64,000 bases of DNA, from positions 62,921,501 through 62,985,500 of the forward strand of contig JAZHRO010000012.1 in the NCBI GenBank assembly GCA_037157565.1, read 5' to 3'. The notes below the pieces were generated by a model. That model had not been told where the DNA came from. It searched no databases and saw nothing but the letters and a program-made list of their open reading frames with translations. This document shows, one piece after another, positions 30,501-41,989 of this stretch. The translations under genes and the position numbers were made by a program. The DNA is from Thalassia testudinum. Lineage: Eukaryota; Streptophyta; Magnoliopsida; Alismatales; Hydrocharitaceae. The stretch's first letter is position 1; the number at the start of each line of letters is the position of its first letter.

Positions 30501-32372
30501 ATGCAGCCTAATTACCTAGCAAGACTACCATGTAAAAAACCTGAATATCTGAGATCCATGAAAGATAAGATGATTGAGGATGCCCTTGAATTTTATGAAA
30601 TCAAATGTAAACCCTCAACACCAATAGAAAACATTCAGGTTGATGTCCCAACAACCACAGCTTTCATCATAAACTGTGCCCAAATTCTATTAACAGAAGT
30701 TACAAAAGGATCAACCCGAGATATGCTCATGACAGGATACATTGAAATAGAAAAATTACACCAATCTGAATACCTTCAATGCTTGACAAATCCTGTACTT
30801 TGGGAACAACACCAAGATGCCCTTATAAAACGGGTAGAAATGATGAAATCAGTAGAACAAATTATCAACCAGAAATACCCGTATATACCAGAAATAGAGG
30901 ATGAACCAGCTTGGAACAGTATTAAGGAACAATCCAGTTTCCCAGATCTCGGGACTGAGGCACAAAGTGGTTGTGGAATCCCAACCCAGGTAGAAGACAA
31001 TGTTGAATTAGGTTGGGATATTGCAGGAGAACACAATGATGAGCCAAACTTAGACCATGAATTTCCAAGCCTAGAATTCCAAAACTCCTGCAATAATGAG
31101 ATCAGAACTGAACCTTTTGAGGGTATAAATTCCGCCCCTTATCTTGATAAGGTGGCCCTCGAAGGTTATTCGGACTTAGGTTCTAATAATTCTACCCACA
31201 TCCTAAGCCTAGAACCTAGATCTGAAACTTATTGGGAAGATTATGAAGCCCCTTATGAGAAAGATCAAATTTTTACAGGATATGATTCCGGGCCTCTATT
31301 TGATGAATACCCCTCTCCAACATCTTCAGGAAATCTGATCGATTTTTCGAAAGTCATGCCAATTTATGATACAGAGACTGAGGAGTTGGACGAGTTGGAT
31401 TTCAATTGGGTCTATCCTACCAGCTTTGAGCTTGAGCTTAGACAGAATACCTTTTTAAACCTAGAATTAACATACAGGCTAGACCCCAGTCAGGCTGCTG
31501 ATTCCACATCTGATAATTTTTGCTGTGGTGGAATTCATGATCATGAATCTCATTTTCACAAACTCTCCGACAACTTCAGATCCGACTATAATTGCGGAGA
31601 GACTCTCCTTCCTGAACACACCAGGCCCATCTACGACCTCAGTTCTCATGACTCTGACTCCGACTCTGAGGTCCTGATTCCCGAGATCACTGATAACACA
31701 GAATCATTCCTTTTTTATCCTCAGGAACCAAAAACAGAAAATGCCAAGAGTGATTGCAACCCAGAATTCAAATCTTTTCTCAATTCAGATTTCCTTCATC
31801 CTATAGACACTCTTCAGGCATTTAATAGTTACCCAGAGGACTATCTACAGAAAACCACCTGTCATTCCTTTCTAGAAGAGCCCTCATACACAGTTGCCAC
31901 CTCGTCTGCACACACAGAACTAATCAAAACCTCTTCCCAACCCCGACCCGCAACCGGACTCAATTTCTATTCAGATTCACCTCTCACCGAGCCGATTGCA
32001 TTTCCACATCGGGTTTCGAACATTTATCAGACTACATACCATGCTCTATCATTCTCTGATCACCCCTGTAGGGTTCCTGCATCAATCACTGATTATTCTA
32101 CGGGTCCCTACTCTGACCAGGCTGATTCGACTCAGCCAAACCCTACATTCACACTTCCACATCCATCTGAGCTTCATAGTATATGGTGGGTTCCACACCT
32201 TTTGATCTACATCTATCAACCCACCAGATTGATTGGGTTTGGGCTGCATCATCAACCTGTCGATCTGAACAAGCACCTGGTTGGACCAATCAGGCTCTTA
32301 ATCAAGGTGCTTGTCTTACAAAACTCTGCTGATTTGATCATCCCCTCTCCATCGCATTTCCTTCTTGGCTGA
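30501..32372 (+). CDS. Intact 623-residue ORF of unknown family carried by non-autonomous element A
   Basis: I do not recognise this protein. It is open for 623 codons while every other long Gypsy frame here is broken. Residues 1-135 look folded and helix-rich, with charged and Leu/Ile residues and no zinc finger or gag motif. Residues about 136-420 are acidic, Ser/Asp/Glu/Pro-rich and probably disordered, with a DTETEELDELDF segment near 286-300 and a DSDSDSE run near 383-390. The last 60 residues are hydrophobic and basic. No protease, reverse transcriptase or integrase motif and no signal peptide is visible. It occupies the place of gag-pol, between the leader and the post-pol motif. It may act in packaging, mobilisation or silencing control, or be a captured host fragment. 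The function is open. Confidence 0.8.
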   Translation: MQPNYLARLPCKKPEYLRSMKDKMIEDALEFYEIKCKPSTPIENIQVDVPTTTAFIINCAQILLTEVTKGSTRDMLMTGYIEIEKLHQSEYLQCLTNPVLWEQHQDALIKRVEMMKSVEQIINQKYPYIPEIEDEPAWNSIKEQSSFPDLGTEAQSGCGIPTQVEDNVELGWDIAGEHNDEPNLDHEFPSLEFQNSCNNEIRTEPFEGINSAPYLDKVALEGYSDLGSNNSTHILSLEPRSETYWEDYEAPYEKDQIFTGYDSGPLFDEYPSPTSSGNLIDFSKVMPIYDTETEELDELDFNWVYPTSFELELRQNTFLNLELTYRLDPSQAADSTSDNFCCGGIHDHESHFHKLSDNFRSDYNCGETLLPEHTRPIYDLSSHDSDSDSEVLIPEITDNTESFLFYPQEPKTENAKSDCNPEFKSFLNSDFLHPIDTLQAFNSYPEDYLQKTTCHSFLEEPSYTVATSSAHTELIKTSSQPRPATGLNFYSDSPLTEPIAFPHRVSNIYQTTYHALSFSDHPCRVPASITDYSTGPYSDQADSTQPNPTFTLPHPSELHSIWWVPHLLIYIYQPTRLIGFGLHHQPVDLNKHLVGPIRLLIKVLVLQNSADLIIPSPSHFLLG

Positions 32373-33365
32373 AGGCATCAAATTTAGCGCTCAACGGGAG
32401 GCAGCCCGTCATTCTCTTTGAAAACCTAAAACCTTTTCTGACACCTTGCCGCACTTAAAGTTCACACTTTAGGACAGTCGACTCCACCTCAGATGCTTGC
32501 ATCTGAGATTAAAAATCGTCCGCAACAGTCACCCCGACTCATTCACTCATCAAAACATCTGTCCTAATGTATGAACTAAGTTGAATAAAAACCCCCTAGG
32601 TTACAATGAGGACATTGCAAATCTTAGGCATGGGGGGTATAAAAGTGCAAAACTTGTAAGAAAAGGTTTTAAAACAAAAAAATTCACATATGCCAAAAAC
32701 ACTATAAAAAGTAAAAATTTTTCAAAATAAAAAGAAGAATAAGAGGAGAAAGGAAATTTTGTGGAGAAGGAAAAGAAACAAAAGGAAAAAAAAAGGAGCA
32801 CAAAATATGAGAAACAAGTGATAGTCATTAGTAAGGAACTAAGGAATTAACCTAAGTTCTAGACCTCATTCAAGAAAATAACTGAAAAAGTGCACAAAGG
32901 GATTAGTAAGAACGCAAACCTTAGGCATTCTTGGATAGACTCTTAGTACCCATTAAGATCTAGACACTCCTCAAGAGGTTGAGGAAAATGAAAAGCTGAA
33001 GTATTAGGTCTAAGGTTTAGGGAGTATTTGGCCTCATTAACTAATTTTTGGTTTACGGGACTCAGTAACCTAAGCACCCTAACCTCACACACAGCCTGGT
33101 TCAGTAAGCGTAAAAATCAAAATCACGCAGAAGCGTCGCAAAATTCTGAAAAGTACACCTAGAGTAGGAGCGATCGATCAACACAAGTTGATTTGGACGA
33201 GTTCCCAGCGCGGAGAGGCGGGAAATCCCCTCAAAGATGCGTAACAAAATATCATCTCCTCGGTGCTTGTCTCTTAGGATATTTACATATCCTACTGGGG
33301 GCATGTAAGCACTCTGCTGGTTCAGATTCCATGGATGGCATTATCTCGAAGTGTCAATTGCCAGG
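32373..33365 (+). other. 3' non-coding region of A, first part
   Basis: It starts with the post-coding motif CTCAACGGGAGGCAGCCCG (near 32391) and has the internal polypurine-like motif at 32612-32640. It is about 90% similar by eye to 8890-9870 of A1, which ties A to the A1 family. It ends inside the first triple-repeat unit, where a solo LTR has inserted. Confidence 0.8.
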
Positions 33366-34184
33366 TGATGAGAACCTCATCATGAGCCATAACTAGCTCA
33401 TTTTGACCCAATACAAAGGATAAAAGCTCCTACATAACTCAAGGAAAGGCTTAACTCAGAGAATTCTGAGTTTGAGAAGAAAATAAGTCATAAGGGGTAA
33501 AAGTGCAATTTTACCAGTATAATCTGCATACAGGGTAATTCAGGGCCCAAACATAGGTCAAAGCAGCTTAATAAGAATAAAAGTGGGATGAAATGATCTA
33601 GCAAGGGCTACAGCACTTCCAAGAAACCAAATGATAATCTGTAACCCTAAAACAACCCACTTCAATTCACAAGGTTCGAGGCAAAGTAAAAATAGAATAA
33701 ATCCTCTAAAATTCATAGAAAAATAATCTCTAGGGTTTAGAACCTTCAATTTGGCCTTTAGAACCCATTTTGACCTACATTGAGAACCATGCCCAATTAA
33801 TAACTTAATTTGGATTTTTGCGCAAATTGACCGGTCAAACAAGGTTTAATATGAAAATGAAATTCACCATCAGATTCCTTAGGTCCTAATTAGTCATGTA
33901 TAAAAACTTGAGCCTAAGAAGAAACCTCCTTGACCGACTTTACACTTTGGTCCTCATATATTTACTCTTTGGCCCTCAACTTTTGAACCCTCGCATTTTG
34001 GCCCCTAACTCTCCTTCGTTCTTTGCAATCAGGTCCCTCCTGCAAAACCTGCCAGCACCATGCTCCGGCGACCTTGCGCGGAGCATGGCGCCGCGCAGGG
34101 TGAGGTGAGGGACCTGGCAAGTAAACCGGGGGTGCCCTGCGTCGTCAGCCGTCGCAGGGACACCCCCCTGGTCGTTGTAGCCCA

Positions 34185-34218
34185 CCATACCGGCCGTGCG
34201 AACGCACGGACGGTATGG
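34185..34218 (+). promoter_or_regulatory. U3 hairpin II of solo LTR
   Basis: CCATACCGGCCGTGCG pairs with CGCACGGACGGTATGG (15 of 16 bp), loop AA, 73 bases before TATAAATA at 34291. Confidence 0.65.
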
Positions 34219-35190
34219 GTTCTTGTTTCCGACCATCCTCCAGCGAGGGAGACACGTCGTCTCCCTCCGCCTTCCTCCCTGTTTGCTCCCTATAAATACC
34301 CCCCGCTGCTCCACCGACCAGGGCAGCCTGGATCTGACGGAGAAAATCCCCAACTTTCTTCTCTTCTTCCTCCGGCAGACGCTCACCAGCTCCGGCGGTT
34401 TCCTCCCCCTCCACCTCTTCGCTCTGCCGCAATACCAGCAGCAGAGACTTCCTCCCCTGCTCTTCCCGCGCCACGCCGCACCCAGCTGGCGCCTCTCCGG
34501 CTCTCTGCTCGCCGCCGCCCCTTTCCCTGAGCATCGTCTTCTCCGGCGACAGTCGATACGACCGTCGCCCTGTTCCTCCCCCTTCGTCCCTGCAAGTAAG
34601 CTAGAGATACTCCCCTTCTCCTCCTCTTTCTTTCCCTGCTTTCAATTTATTCAATTAAGCCCTCTATCGACCCTGACCACCTTCACCCCCTTCGCCTCCG
34701 ACCACCCTCCGGCGAGCCGCTCCCATCACCTCAGCAACCCACACGGCTCGCCGACCCTCACCGAACCTCCGCCTCATCACACTGAGCACCCCCCACCCCT
34801 CCACTGCCACTCCACACCTCCGTAACACTCCCCCGAACAAACCCATTCCTCCGGTTGCAGTCCGACCCAGGGCTGCCGCCAGACACCTCCTTGCGGCCTG
34901 CCGCGCAGCTCCTCACCTTCGCCGTGCCACGGCGAAGGTTCCCCAGTGGTTTGATTAGGCCGCGAGGCCATATTCGTGTCCGACAGGTTTTGAGGTTCGA
35001 CCGCCATTAGCGCACATTGAAGCAGCTTCTCCCGCGCTCCAGGCTTGAGGACTCCAGGTCTCCAGCTGCTGCGGAGTACGGGGCGTCTTGCGAAGGCAGC
35101 CAGCCAGCAACTTATGCAAATAGAAGCCGCAGCTGCAGAAGCCAGGCCGCGGTCTCCCAGCAGGCGCACGCGAGGAACGGTCTGCGTTTA

Positions 35191-35232
35191 GTCCCACATC
35201 GGTAAGCCTCACACCCGTTCCACTGTTTAAAT
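35191..35232 (+). promoter_or_regulatory. Perfect snRNA-type USE plus TATA-like box, 24-nt spacing
   Basis: GTCCCACATCG at 35191-35201 matches the plant snRNA USE exactly. After 24 nt comes TTTAAAT (35226-35232). The first downstream T4 is 35499-35502 in TAGGTTTTGC, about 240 nt past the expected start. Confidence 0.6.
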
Positions 35233-36146
35233 TGATTTCGTGCACTAGCCCTATTGCCTCAGTACACGGGGTGAGGTCCCCTTACACCCGCCCGGTTACC
35301 CGGTCTCGTCCGCGCTCACGCCCCGCGGACCTGACCCGACCCGACTTAGACTGACCTGCACTCCTCGCCCACCACGCACGCCGGTGGGCCTGGACCCGGG
35401 TGTGACCCGAACCCGATTACCCGGTAGCTCTGGGAGAGCTTTCCCAAGAGTGGTTTCAGAGAGAAAGAGAGACGCGGGGGGGGGGAGGGTAGAGTAGGTT
35501 TTGCCTCTTGACGAAAAACTCTGAAGTATGCAGGCACAGGCGAAGAAGAAGACCCGCGGAAGAAGAAGGAGCTGCACTGTAGCAAATGCATAGTTAAGTC
35601 GTCTAAGCACCGGGTCAGACGACGGAGGGTCAGCAGCCAGAGCAGGAAAGAAGGCAGGCTGAAGAAGAAAAGAAGAGCAACGGCCAAAACAGAAGAAGAA
35701 GAAAGGAAGACTTAGTAGTTGAAGGCAGAAGCTCTGCAGCCATAAAGAAGAAAAGGGAAAAGAGAAAGGGTCACCACAATTGCAGAAGAAGAAGAAGAGA
35801 GGTCAAGGCAGAAAACCAAAGAAGAAGAAGAACAAGGAGCTCTGAAGAAAGAAGAACATCACCTCTGCAGAACAGAGAGAAAGAAGGAGATCTAAAGAAA
35901 GAGAGAAAGAAGAGCATCCCCTCTGCAGAACAAAGAGAAAACAACAAATTCTTTCCCTCTCTCTTTCTTTTTGTAAAATAAACATGTATATCTCTAGAAT
36001 ACAACTTGCTCCCTGAGTTCGACCTCGGGAACTCTTTTATTTTCCGAGTAAAAAAATTTTATATTTGAAGTGTTGGTAAGAACCGGCTTTACTACAACGT
36101 TATAACAAAACCAAAACCCGGTTGGAACCGAGCCAACACCACCAGG

Positions 36147-36700
36147 GTCTGGATTCGGCCACGGAACACCATGGAAGGGATTATCTCGAAATCTCAATAG
36201 CCAGGGTTCCGGGGGTTGCCATGGGCGGTGCTATCTCGAAGCATCGATTGCCAGGAACCCTTGATGATTGATGATGGGAGCAAGGAATCTGATACAGACC
36301 GTGTTGAAAAGCCAATCCTAGGCTAGAACTAAAAAGAAAAAGAGAGAGAAAACTCTCCAAACAGAAAAACTTTCTATCTCTCTCTTATAAAACGCACTGC
36401 GAACTGAGCCAGGGCTAAAATCATTTCAAGCACGGGTGCTTTAACCACAAAGTCCAATAAACCTTAGGTTAGTTCTTGTGGGCCTTAAAAACCTTTGCTA
36501 AAGACTGAGGCTAAGGCTAGACAGATTTGGATCTTGATTGGTACTAGAGTACCTTTTAGGCCTATGGTCAGCATTCTAACCTAATCTAAGCTCAAATGAA
36601 AAAGCACTTATCTGAAGCTATTAAGAACTTCATGGTCTAGAACAAGGGTTGAAACCTTAAGTTTTTGCTAAGGGACTAGCAAAAGCTAGGCATGGGGGTA
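36147..36700 (+). other. 3' non-coding region of A, second part, with hairpin and polypurine tract
   Basis: It continues the triple repeat, then is AT-rich. The terminal hairpin (TTTTGCTA, AGGGAC, TAGCAAAA) is at 36663-36684 and the polypurine tract GCTAGGCATGGGGGTA at 36685-36700, directly before the 3' LTR. Confidence 0.85.
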
Positions 36701-38021
36701 TGATGAGAACCTCATCATGAGCCATAACTAGCTCATTTTGACCTAATACTAAGGATAAAAGCTCCTACATAACTCAAGGAAAGGCTTAACTCAGAGAATT
36801 CTGAGTTTAAGGAGAAAACAAGTCATAAGGGGTAAAAATGCAATCTTACCAGTATAATCTGCATACAGGTCCAAACATAGGTCAAACAAACCGAATAAGA
36901 AGGAAAGTGGGATGATCTGATAAGGGCTACAGCAATTCCAAGGAACTAAATGATAATCTGTAACCTTAAAATAAACCCACTTCAATTCACGAGGTTCGAG
37001 GAAAAGTAAAAATAGAATAAATCCTCTAAAATTCATATAAAAAATAATCTCTAGGGTTTAGAACCTTCAATTTGGCCTTCGGAACCCATTTTGACCTACA
37101 TTGAGAACCATGCCCAATTAATAACTTAATTTGGGTTTTTGCGTAAATTGACCGGTCAAACAAGATTTTATCTAGAAATAAAATTCACCATCAGAATCCT
37201 TAGGTCCTAATTAATCACGTATAAAAACTTGAGCCTAAGAAGAAACCTTCTTGACCAACTTTACATTTTGGTCATCATCTATTTACTTTTTGGCCCTCAA
37301 CTTTTGAACCCTCGCATTTTGGCCCCTAACTCTTCTTCGTTATTTACATTCAAGTCCTCCCTGCAAAACCTGCCAGCACCATGCTCCGGCGACCCTGCGC
37401 GGAGCATGGCGCCGCGCAGAGGAAGGGGGAGGGCCTGCCAGGTCAAATGGGGATGCCCTGCGTCGTCAGCCGTCGCAGGAACACCCCCCTGGTCGCTGCA
37501 CCGAGCGGCACTGTAGCAGCGGAGACTTAAGTCGTCTGAGTGGAAAATCAGACGACGCTCTGAAGGCAGAAAAGAAAGAAGAACATCACCACTGCTGCAG
37601 ATAAAGAAGACAGAAAGAAAAAGAAGAAAGGAGAGACGACGTCCTGACAGCAAAAGCAGAAGAAGAGCACGAGAAGGAGATCAGAAGAAAGAAGTAAAAA
37701 GAAGATCTGAAGAACAGAAGGCAGAAGAAGAAGACCACAAGGAGATAAACAAAGAAGAAGAAACCAAAAGCCAAAGAGAAGAGAAAACAAAGAGGAAGAA
37801 AGAAGAGAAGAAGAAGCCAAATTTTCATCTCTCTCCCTCTCTCTCTCTCTTTATTTTTGTAATAAGAATTTGTACCCCTAGAATACAACTTTCTCCCTGA
37901 GTTCGACCTCGGGAACTCTTTATTTTCCGAGTAAAAAAAATTATATATTTGAAATGATGGCAATAACTGGCTATACTACAACGCTATAATAAAACCTAGT
38001 TATCTCTGGCCACCATTTTCA
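36701..38021 (+). repeat. 3' LTR of element A with a 1.5-kb internal deletion
   Basis: Both ends match the 5' LTR, but the part equivalent to 27366-28866 is missing, with a 3-bp microhomology (GCA) at the join near 37498-37500. The lost part includes hairpin II, both TATA boxes and the USE. The target duplication GTTGG follows. Confidence 0.92.
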
Positions 38022-38426
38022 GTTGGTTTTTGAGAAATGATTTTTAAATCAGTCACAACTCAAGGAAAGTAAACAATCTCAATCAATCTTAAAAATCAGA
38101 AATCCCAACATCTCACAATCTCATTCAAAGACCAATCAAGTCAATCAAACATGATAATTCGAACTTTGCCTAGGGTTTGCTATGCGAAAATAGTATAGTA
38201 TGCAAATAAATGTTTTAATACAATTGTACGTGTCCTAAGCAAGACCTACCGAAGTGCAGACCTTTAAAATCCAGCTGGAATCTGGATAAGATCGGTGTGC
38301 GAATCTAGAACCTGTGGTTGCTCAAGAAGATGAGATTGAAACCCGTGTGTTTGTGTACCTAAGTGATCGTGTAGAGTGTACATGATAATCAAGTAATAGA
38401 ATGGCGATGAAAAGCTCAGATAGGGT
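38022..38426 (-). other. Leader segment of D between nested insertions
   Basis: No gene. By the nesting logic this was continuous with 56534-57371 on one side and with the gag start at 26566 on the other. Confidence 0.55.
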
Positions 38427-39114
38427 TGTTGGTGCAAAGGCGCCACGATCGTTAATTTTGATAATAACAAAACACTTGTTATTTAACATTTTTTTTTAGT
38501 TTATGAGTTTCAGGAAAATTGCAAATAGATATAATTGTGAAGGAGCTCAAGCTCGTGTCCATGGTGGATTGGAGGAGCATGATGGAGGAGAAGGAGCTTC
38601 GTGTGGAGCGAGAGCTTAAAGACAGGAAGAATAGGATATATGTTCTTTTGTCTTGTACTCTATATTTATTGTTTTTGTTCCTTGCTCTTTTATTTGTCTA
38701 GATTATATGTTAAAGAGCGCAAAGTAATAAACAGTAGTCCTAGGAACACATACACAACCTTAGGATACTTAGACAAACTCTTAGTTAAATTAGAAAACCA
38801 AAGTAGGCATCAGATAGCCTGATCAGACGTCCCATTTGGACATCAGACGTTTGATTTTTGACTTTAAGATGTCTGACTGTTTGATTAGACGTCCAAAATA
38901 CTTAGGTTAGAGACCCTCTATCTATCTGCCAGTTTCAGACTTCTAGCCCTTAATCCAGATGTCTTAGAAGATGTCTGATGACCTTGCCAAATGTTTAACT
39001 AGAGGACCGTTGGCTTTGTCAGACTTAATCGTTGAGGATTAACCTTTAATCTGACCTACTTTCACTTTTAGACGTCCATAGAGATCCCTAAATGTCTGAT
39101 AAATAGGCGTTTGG

Positions 39115-40700
39115 TGATTGCAAAATAATTATAGGCCCTAACTCGCTTGAATTAAGTTAGAACTTAGCTTAACATGAACATTCTGTATGCATATGCATCG
39201 TATCTACATCATAGTTGATATATGTGTTTTATGTATTAAACTATGTTATTTGAGTGGTATTAATGATTGGAGGTAATCCAGGGCTGCTAATGACCGATCC
39301 AACCTTATGAATCTGTTCGGAATAAGGATGGGAGTCCAACGCATCCAAGATTGCATCAATCAGACTCCCGTAGCACCCTAGGGAGTCCGCAGAAGAGCAA
39401 GAGCCAAGGGGCAAATTGAAAAAGATCCAAACCTCAGATGACAAATCCAACCGTATGGATAGATCCAGATCGACATTTGCAGCCCAACGGTGCAGAAATC
39501 AACTTAATCAGAGGCCTACGTCATTAGATATAAAGAGGAGAACAAACAAACGACCACGATGGTGCCACGTGGCGCCATCATGGTCATTCGCACCAACGCA
39601 GCCGCCCCTTGCCGCGCCCCCAACTCTTGAAGGCACCTCTCCTCGCAGTGTTGGCTGTTGGATCTTCATCCAACAACCACAAATGCACCACATTGCCACC
39701 CAAATTAGATCAGTATAAATACAAATAAGCACATATATATTATAAAGGCTTTGCGTAATATGTTGGCTCTCATGCTCGTGCATGTATGCGCGGGACACGG
39801 GTTCGAGCCTTGCGCTACGTAAAATTGATGCAGCGTCGACAGGCGGGCACGTGCAGGCGCAATTGCGCGATCTGACGGCGCACAACGTGCCAATTGGCAC
39901 GATTAGAGTGCATCGTGGGTGGGACGAGTGATTTCACGGGTTGTGCGAAATCAGGAAGGTGCGTGAATCGCGCTTAGGATTTGCGATCGTGCGGTGCTGC
40001 GGCTGTCTAAGCTGTCCGATGTTAAGGCGAGGTTTGAAGGCATGCGACAAAAATAAAAACGCGAAGGCGTGGGAGTGTGCACAGCCGCACGATTTTAATC
40101 CGAGGGTGCACGTTGCGCCACGTGGCAGCACCTGAGAACATTCGAGCGTGGAGAAGGATTTTGAAGGCTTTTTGTTGCACAAAATTAGTGGCTGCAATGC
40201 GCTATTTGCCCCTCCAGGAAATTATAAAAGAGGCCTAAGGGTCCTCTTTCAAGGGCATTCAAGTAGTAATCAAGTAGAGATCTCCTTCCTCCTACTCGTT
40301 TGCCCTCTGCTTCCCGTCTCCGTCTCTGCATCTCCATCTGAAGCATTCGTTGAGCCACCTCGACAGATCGTTCCTACTCCTCAACTTCTCCAGAAGGCCA
40401 CCACGGAGCACCCGTGGTGCCCTCGTTCTATTACCTAGATAGTTTTATTCATGCTTATAATTTGTTTAGTTATAGTTGCATGTGTGCAATTCATGTTCAA
40501 GCTCTTTGCGTGATATATATATTGTGATTCATTATCTCTACTATTTAGTAATTAGATTTAGAATAAGAGCATGAAATCAAAAGTGCTTTCTGCCTCCCAG
40601 TGATTGATTGAGACTCACCAGTTCCGTTAATTTTATTTGTCGAGACGTATTTCGCACTACAATAACATGTTTATCTTTTACATGATCTACGGCGCGAACA
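39115..40700 (+). repeat. 5' LTR of B
   Basis: It starts TGATTGCAAAATAATTA (a decayed start hairpin) and ends GCGCGAACA. TATA-like boxes lie near 39713 (GTATAAATAC) and 40223 (TATAAAAG). Relative to the 3' LTR it carries about 40 extra bases near 39785-39825 with GGTTCGAGCC, a Pol III B-box-like sequence. Confidence 0.88.
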
Positions 40701-40702
40701 AA

Positions 40703-40720
40703 TTGGTGCCGTTGCTGGGG
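40703..40720 (+). other. Primer binding site of B
   Basis: TTGGTGCCGTTGCTGGGG starts two bases after the LTR. It is a variant of the tRNA-Asp-type primer site of element A. Confidence 0.82.
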
Positions 40721-41989
40721 AGGCAAGGTGACTTTTGATTTTATCTCTAATACATTATTGTTGTGTGCAGGAACAACGACATGAAGCGACGAACGAATCG
40801 AAGCAGGCGCTGCGAAAATCAGGTGCACACATTCCCATTAGAAATTCGGTCAGAAAGTAAGTGTTATTTTCAAAATTCAATAGCAATGTTTCTAATGCTC
40901 CAAAAATTCTGAAATTTCAACTGGAACTAGATTTTCAAGTTATATTTAAAACGCCATTATTTTGAAAAGGAAATTCCATCTGTGGAATTTTTAAAAATTC
41001 GTAGAGTGCATATGTGTCAGATTGCTCAAAAATAGAACTGTTATGAACTTTGAAAATAAATTCTGACCAAAATACAAATTAGATTGACTCAAAATTTGTG
41101 GGGTGTGAAAGATAATCAAATTATATTTTAATGTCATATTTTTACAAAATTTTTGGAGCATATTTGATATCATTTCCAATAGAAAAATGAACACGGGGTC
41201 TGAATCCCAGATTTGACCCCTTGCTAGTTAAAAATTCATAACTATTTGTTGGAAATAATAAAAATTCTGAAAAAGTACTCTTTCAAAAGCTTACTAAAAA
41301 AGGAGTATTCTTGCCAAGTTTTAAATCATTTGAATTCCATCTTGACTTGAAAGTTTATATTTGATTTGTGGTCTTTAATTTGTAACAACTTAGAAACGCA
41401 TGAGCCAATAGGATCACTTTGGACTAACTTCGACCCGGACGAGTCCAAAAGTTAGTCAATGAGGCAAGTCACCTTGTGGATCGCCCACCATCTACTACGT
41501 TAAAGAAACAGGTTAAGAATTCATGAAAATACATCAAATAACCTATATTTGGCTTGAGACTACTGGATGGTTCCAACCTCTCTTGTAAAACCTGGTGACT
41601 AAGCCTGCGGGGTATTGTCAAACGATCATGATTGCAGGGTAACGGAACCGGAGGCGGAAGCCGAAGGAAGAACCTTCTCTGTAGTCCCCTCGTAACTAGA
41701 CTGGCCAGGTTAGCCTGAGAGGTGGGAACTCCTTACAGTTGGTCTCTAGTCAAATTTTTAATAACACAAACTTAAACGAAAAATCAGGTCATCTAATCTA
41801 AAGGACCACTCTGATTAACAAGGCCTTAGCCTTGTTCTGCTTGACTACACCAACCCTTTGAGTTGATGTATGCAAGGAAGAAGGTCATTATCACCTAACC
41901 TCACGGGACCTTGGGAGCCAAACCCAAGGCGGTAGAGGCGATTTTCGCCCGACCTCTCGTCTTAACCTTCTTCCACCCGATTAGCCAAG
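40721..41989 (+). other. Leader of B
   Basis: Non-coding. The part from 41560 resembles the second half of the leader of A in style (GGTGGGAACTCC, GGACCTTGGGAGCC). No ORF. Confidence 0.6.

Larger units (their letters stand above)
33366..36141 (+). repeat. Solo LTR of the same family inside element A, 2776 bp
   Basis: Flanked by exact target duplications CCAGG (33361-33365 and 36142-36146). Comparing with 9890-9910 shows the uninterrupted site. It opens with the hairpin TGATGAG, AAC, CTCATCA and ends AACACCA. It carries TATA (34291-34298), hairpin II (34185-34218), a perfect USE with TATA-like box (35191-35232) and a GAA-rich tract. Confidence 0.93.
26567..38021 (+). mobile_element. Complete non-autonomous Athila-type element A with a 623-codon ORF
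   Basis: Flanked by exact 5-bp target duplications GTTGG (26562-26566 and 38022-38026). The 5' LTR is 2827 bp, the 3' LTR 1321 bp because of a 1.5-kb internal deletion. A tRNA-Asp-type primer site, leader, one long intact ORF, non-coding region and polypurine tract lie between. A sampled 370 bp of the two LTR starts shows about 98% identity, so it is fairly young. A solo LTR (33366-36141) is nested in it; without that, A is about 8.7 kb. There is no gag or pol. Confidence 0.92.

Noticed and set aside
30501..32372. Reading the 623-codon ORF as a gag gene
   Set aside because: It lacks the Athila gag blocks seen in B and D (CPHHG, FYHGL, YNPGWR) and any zinc knuckle, so no gag label is justified.
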